From Bacillota bacterium (GTDB lineage: Bacteria > Bacillota > Bacilli > Bacillales > Bacillaceae_J): a DNA stretch of 7,874 bases. Under the pieces are notes generated by a model that had not been told where the DNA came from, searched no databases, and worked only from the letters and a program-made list of their open reading frames with translations. Both the position numbers and the translations under genes were made by a program. Position 1 is the stretch's first letter; every line of letters starts with the position of its first letter. Location of the stretch: contig JAEWMK010000197.1 of assembly GCA_023457235.1 (NCBI GenBank), forward strand, positions 1-7,874. The letters are read 5' to 3'. This document shows, piece after piece, positions 6,415 to 7,874 of the stretch.

Positions 6415-6428
6415 TATTGGTGCCAATA
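6415..6428. promoter_or_regulatory. Short palindrome between divergent panE and ylbP, possible operator
   Basis: TATTGG and CCAATA form a 6-bp inverted repeat around a central TG in the 187-base divergent region. It lies upstream of the likely panE -10 and roughly 80 bases upstream of the ylbP -10. There is no U tract, so it is not a terminator. The remainder of the region (6429-6500) is AT-rich with no further structure that I can support. Confidence 0.3.
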
Positions 6429-6505
6429 ATTACCCCTCAAGTTTTTTGAATTATTGAACTTTTTTTAAAAAATATATATTAGAAGAAATTTTCTGTTAAA
6501 TGTAT

Positions 6506-6511
6506 TATAAT
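6506..6511 (+). promoter_or_regulatory. Likely -10 element of the ylbP promoter
   Basis: A perfect TATAAT lies 36 bases upstream of the ylbP ATG, in the right place for a leader of about 30 bases that carries AAGGAGG at 6532-6538. The -35 position is poor (AAGAAA at 17-base spacing). A second -10-like TATAAC is present at 6517-6522 with a poor -35 too. Confidence 0.45.
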
Positions 6512-6547
6512 GTAATTATAACAGTGTGAAAAAGGAGGTTTACCTTC

Positions 6548-7024
6548 ATGGAAATCATGCCAATTGAAAAGTTATCAATCAATTTTAAGACGTTAGAGGA
6601 TTTTAAGAGTTTTAAAGAATACGGCAATCAGGAGCTACAAATGCTTGATGACTTAAAAGGGAGCATTGTTGAAAACGATTGCAAACATTCGCCATTCTAT
6701 GGTATTTATTACGGCGATAAGCTTGTTGCACGCATGAGCTTATATCATACTGATAAAAAATTTGATTATTTATTTGACGATAAAAGAGATTATCTACTCT
6801 TGTCAAAACTTGAAGTACTTCCACAGTTTCGTGAAAGAGGTTTTGGAAAGAACTTAATTGAGTTCGCTAAAAGCTTTAATCTTCCAATTATCACAAGCCC
6901 TAGAATAAACTCAGAGGGATTCTGGAACAGAATGGGCTTTATGCCTTTCACACCGATCACAGACATGCCTGAAAAACTATTAGTCTGGTATCCTGATCAT
7001 TTATCAGAAAACAAAATAAATTAA
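6548..7024 (+). CDS. ylbP: GNAT-family N-acetyltransferase, YlbP-like
   Basis: The 158-residue protein has the GNAT fold signature. The acetyl-CoA pyrophosphate-binding motif A lies at 88-103, with LEVLPQFRERGFGKNLI containing the R/Q-x-x-G-x-G core (Q93 to G100). The GFWNRMGFMP segment at 124-133 is the usual motif B end, in which the loop between helix and last strands carries an aromatic and the GF pair. The preceding strands (YGIYYGDKLVARMSLY, 51-66) fit the central sheet. GNAT enzymes move acetyl from acetyl-CoA to an amine of a small molecule or protein; the substrate here is not known. The ATG at 6548 has AAGGAGG 9 bases upstream, and an in-frame ATG at 6557 is less well spaced. It is the only plus-strand gene in the window, divergent from panE and convergent with ylbO, and ends in a strong terminator. 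The symbol rests on synteny with Bacillus ylbO-ylbP-ylbQ. Confidence 0.88.
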   Translation: MEIMPIEKLSINFKTLEDFKSFKEYGNQELQMLDDLKGSIVENDCKHSPFYGIYYGDKLVARMSLYHTDKKFDYLFDDKRDYLLLSKLEVLPQFRERGFGKNLIEFAKSFNLPIITSPRINSEGFWNRMGFMPFTPITDMPEKLLVWYPDHLSENKIN

Positions 7025-7040
7025 TGATGTTGTTTAATTA

Positions 7041-7075
7041 ATAAAAGCTGACATTTTGTCAGCTTTTATTTTTTT
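7041..7075 (+). terminator. Terminator of ylbP, shared with the 3' end of ylbO
   Basis: A 13-bp perfect stem ATAAAAGCTGACA (7041-7053) pairs with 7057-7069 across a three-base TTT loop, followed by TTTTTTT at 7069-7075. It is a strong rho-independent terminator for ylbP. On the minus strand the tail is AT-rich (TTAATTAAAC) rather than a pure U run, so it can act there as a weaker terminator for ylbO, whose stop codon lies inside the stem. Confidence 0.92.
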
Positions 7076-7704
7076 ACTCTCTCAAGGTTTCCGTTTTTGT
7101 CCATTTGGAACTTAAAGCGGGAGCCTTCTTCTTCCTGTAAAACAATCATCTTTCGTGCTCTTTCCATTATTTCTATAAGCGCTTTATAATCTTCTTCAAT
7201 TAAATGGTAATTTTCCGTCAGTTTTTCAACTTTAACAAGGAGCTCGTTTTTTTCTTTCTGCAATTCACTGATTTCATTTTTAAGCGCTTCATTTTCTTCA
7301 CTAAGACTCTCAGTATTCTTAACAGTTGACTCCACTGATGACAAAAATTCAATAATAGAATCGAAGGATACTAATGTTTTTGACTCATTTTGCTGCTCTG
7401 ATTGAACGACTTTTTCTACCTTGCTTTTAGATTTTTTCTCCACAATTTCATGCACTGGTTTTGCTGGTTCTACAGCATTTTCACCTTTTCTTTGCTTCTT
7501 GGCGATTTCAATTGCTGACTTATATTGTTTTCTTACGGCTGAATTCCATCTAAAACCACACGCTGCAGCTGTTCTTGATAGTTTTTGTCCAACTTCCTCA
7601 AAAGCAGCTAATTGTGTACTTCCGTCTCTAATATGTCTAAGCACAACCTCGGCAAGCAATAAATCTTCATCTTGCGTCCACGCATCCTGTCTTAATGTTG
7701 TCAT
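7066..7704 (-). CDS. ylbO: RsfA/YlbO-family transcriptional regulator (Myb-like domain plus coiled coil)
   Basis: RsfA-family proteins are DNA-binding regulators active in sporulating cells. The 212-residue product has an N-terminal Myb/SANT-like domain at about 7-60, with spaced tryptophans W9 and W53 and the conserved AAACGFRWNSAVRKQY stretch (46-61). A lysine- and glutamate-rich linker follows at about 65-110, then a long coiled coil at about 133-188, probably for self-association, and a short basic tail. The frame opens upstream to 7749, but the ATG at 7704 is chosen because AGGAGAG lies 8 bases upstream (7713-7719) and the family N-terminus is reached at once. The TAA at 7066 lies inside the ylbP terminator stem. 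A sigma-E-like promoter is visible just upstream. Paralogues exist (B. subtilis RsfA is elsewhere on its chromosome); synteny with ylbP and panE/ylbQ favours ylbO. Confidence 0.9.
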   Translation of the reverse strand: MTTLRQDAWTQDEDLLLAEVVLRHIRDGSTQLAAFEEVGQKLSRTAAACGFRWNSAVRKQYKSAIEIAKKQRKGENAVEPAKPVHEIVEKKSKSKVEKVVQSEQQNESKTLVSFDSIIEFLSSVESTVKNTESLSEENEALKNEISELQKEKNELLVKVEKLTENYHLIEEDYKALIEIMERARKMIVLQEEEGSRFKFQMDKNGNLERVKK

Positions 7705-7735
7705 ATATCTATCTCTCCTATTGTTTTTATTTTTA

Positions 7736-7764
7736 TTTCTATGCAACAAATAGAAAAGATAGAA
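7736..7764 (-). promoter_or_regulatory. Possible sigma-E-type promoter of ylbO
   Basis: On the minus strand CATAGAAA (7736-7743) resembles the sigma-E -10 (CATACAMT, 6 of 8), with TTCTATC (7758-7764) 14 bases upstream as a partial -35 match. A start near 7729 leaves a 25-base leader that contains the AGGAGAG ribosome site. No good sigma-A pair was found in the 7720-7807 gap. The match is by eye and modest. Confidence 0.35.
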
Positions 7765-7807
7765 TCTAAAATCTAGTTAAAAACACTATATTGTTTGTAC
7801 ATCTAAC

Positions 7808-7874
7808 TTATTTAGTATCTAAAAATGATTGCACTGCCTCATGATGCTCATCCGATTCCCAAAGAATACTGCAC
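7808..7874 (-). CDS. C-terminal 21 codons of a gene, probably enoyl-CoA hydratase/isomerase family
   Basis: Only the end of this gene is inside the window. The minus-strand frame reads CSILWESDEHHEAVQSFLDTK and then TAA at 7808. The run of an acidic ExDEHHEAVQSFL helix just before a short basic end resembles the C-terminal helix of crotonase-fold enoyl-CoA hydratases (typically SEDHKEGV.AFLEKR). Such a gene is, as far as I recall, found next to the rsfA-like gene in some Bacillus. With so few residues, the frame is more certain than the function. The 103-base gap to ylbO (7705-7807) has no strong terminator hairpin. Confidence 0.55.
   Translation of the reverse strand, partial: CSILWESDEHHEAVQSFLDTK

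Noticed and set aside
6241..6429. 62-codon plus-strand open frame opposite the panE start
   Set aside because: It is antisense to the panE dinucleotide-binding region, with no ribosome site and no motif.
7705..7749. Upstream extension of ylbO by 15 codons
   Set aside because: The extra Asn/Lys-rich codons cover the AGGAGAG ribosome site and the candidate promoter; the ATG at 7704 is better spaced.
7421..7753. 110-codon plus-strand open frame opposite ylbO
   Set aside because: It is the reverse-strand shadow of the Myb domain and lysine-rich linker of ylbO; the Leu/Phe-rich end is merely the complement of the A-rich leader.

Overview
The window is a chromosomal segment of a low-GC Gram-positive bacterium, almost certainly a member of the Bacillaceae; the genus cannot be fixed from the sequence. 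The reasons are the AT-rich composition, strong AGGAGG-type ribosome binding sites, UUG and GUG starts, a bacillithiol enzyme (BshC), a sporulation-type Myb-like regulator (YlbO/RsfA family), and a gene order matching the ylbO-ylbP-ylbQ ... bshC-mraZ-rsmH-ftsL-pbpB block known from Bacillus. All genes but one are on the minus strand, so transcription mostly runs from high to low coordinates.

Reading in that direction: the last 21 codons of an enoyl-CoA hydratase-like gene (7808-7874); the Myb/coiled-coil regulator ylbO (7066-7704); and the convergent plus-strand GNAT acetyltransferase gene ylbP (6548-7024), separated from ylbO by a shared 13-bp terminator hairpin. Next comes a divergent intergenic region with a small palindrome, then panE/ylbQ (5446-6360), which overlaps by 8 bases a small four-helix membrane protein gene of the DUF3397 type (5070-5453). 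bshC (3361-4986) follows, with a long, heavily structured 3' region and a strong terminator at 3151-3188.

Below the terminator starts the classic head of the division and cell wall (dcw) cluster: mraZ (2643-3074), rsmH (1647-2579), ftsL (1262-1621) and the N-terminal three quarters of PBP2B, pbpB (1-1241). MraZ is the repressor of this operon, RsmH methylates 16S rRNA, and FtsL and PBP2B are septal divisome proteins. In front of mraZ there is a clear array of GTGG boxes at 10-bp pitch that straddles an extended -10 promoter, which is what MraZ autoregulation predicts.

I see no CRISPR array, phage, toxin-antitoxin or defence genes, insertion sequence, tRNA or rRNA, and no clearly new multi-gene system. 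The gene content is ordinary for this family. The parts worth a second look are non-coding: the multi-hairpin element at 3241-3355, the possible attenuated leader between it and the terminator, the MraZ operator array, and the non-canonical GTGGGG ribosome sites of mraZ and rsmH.
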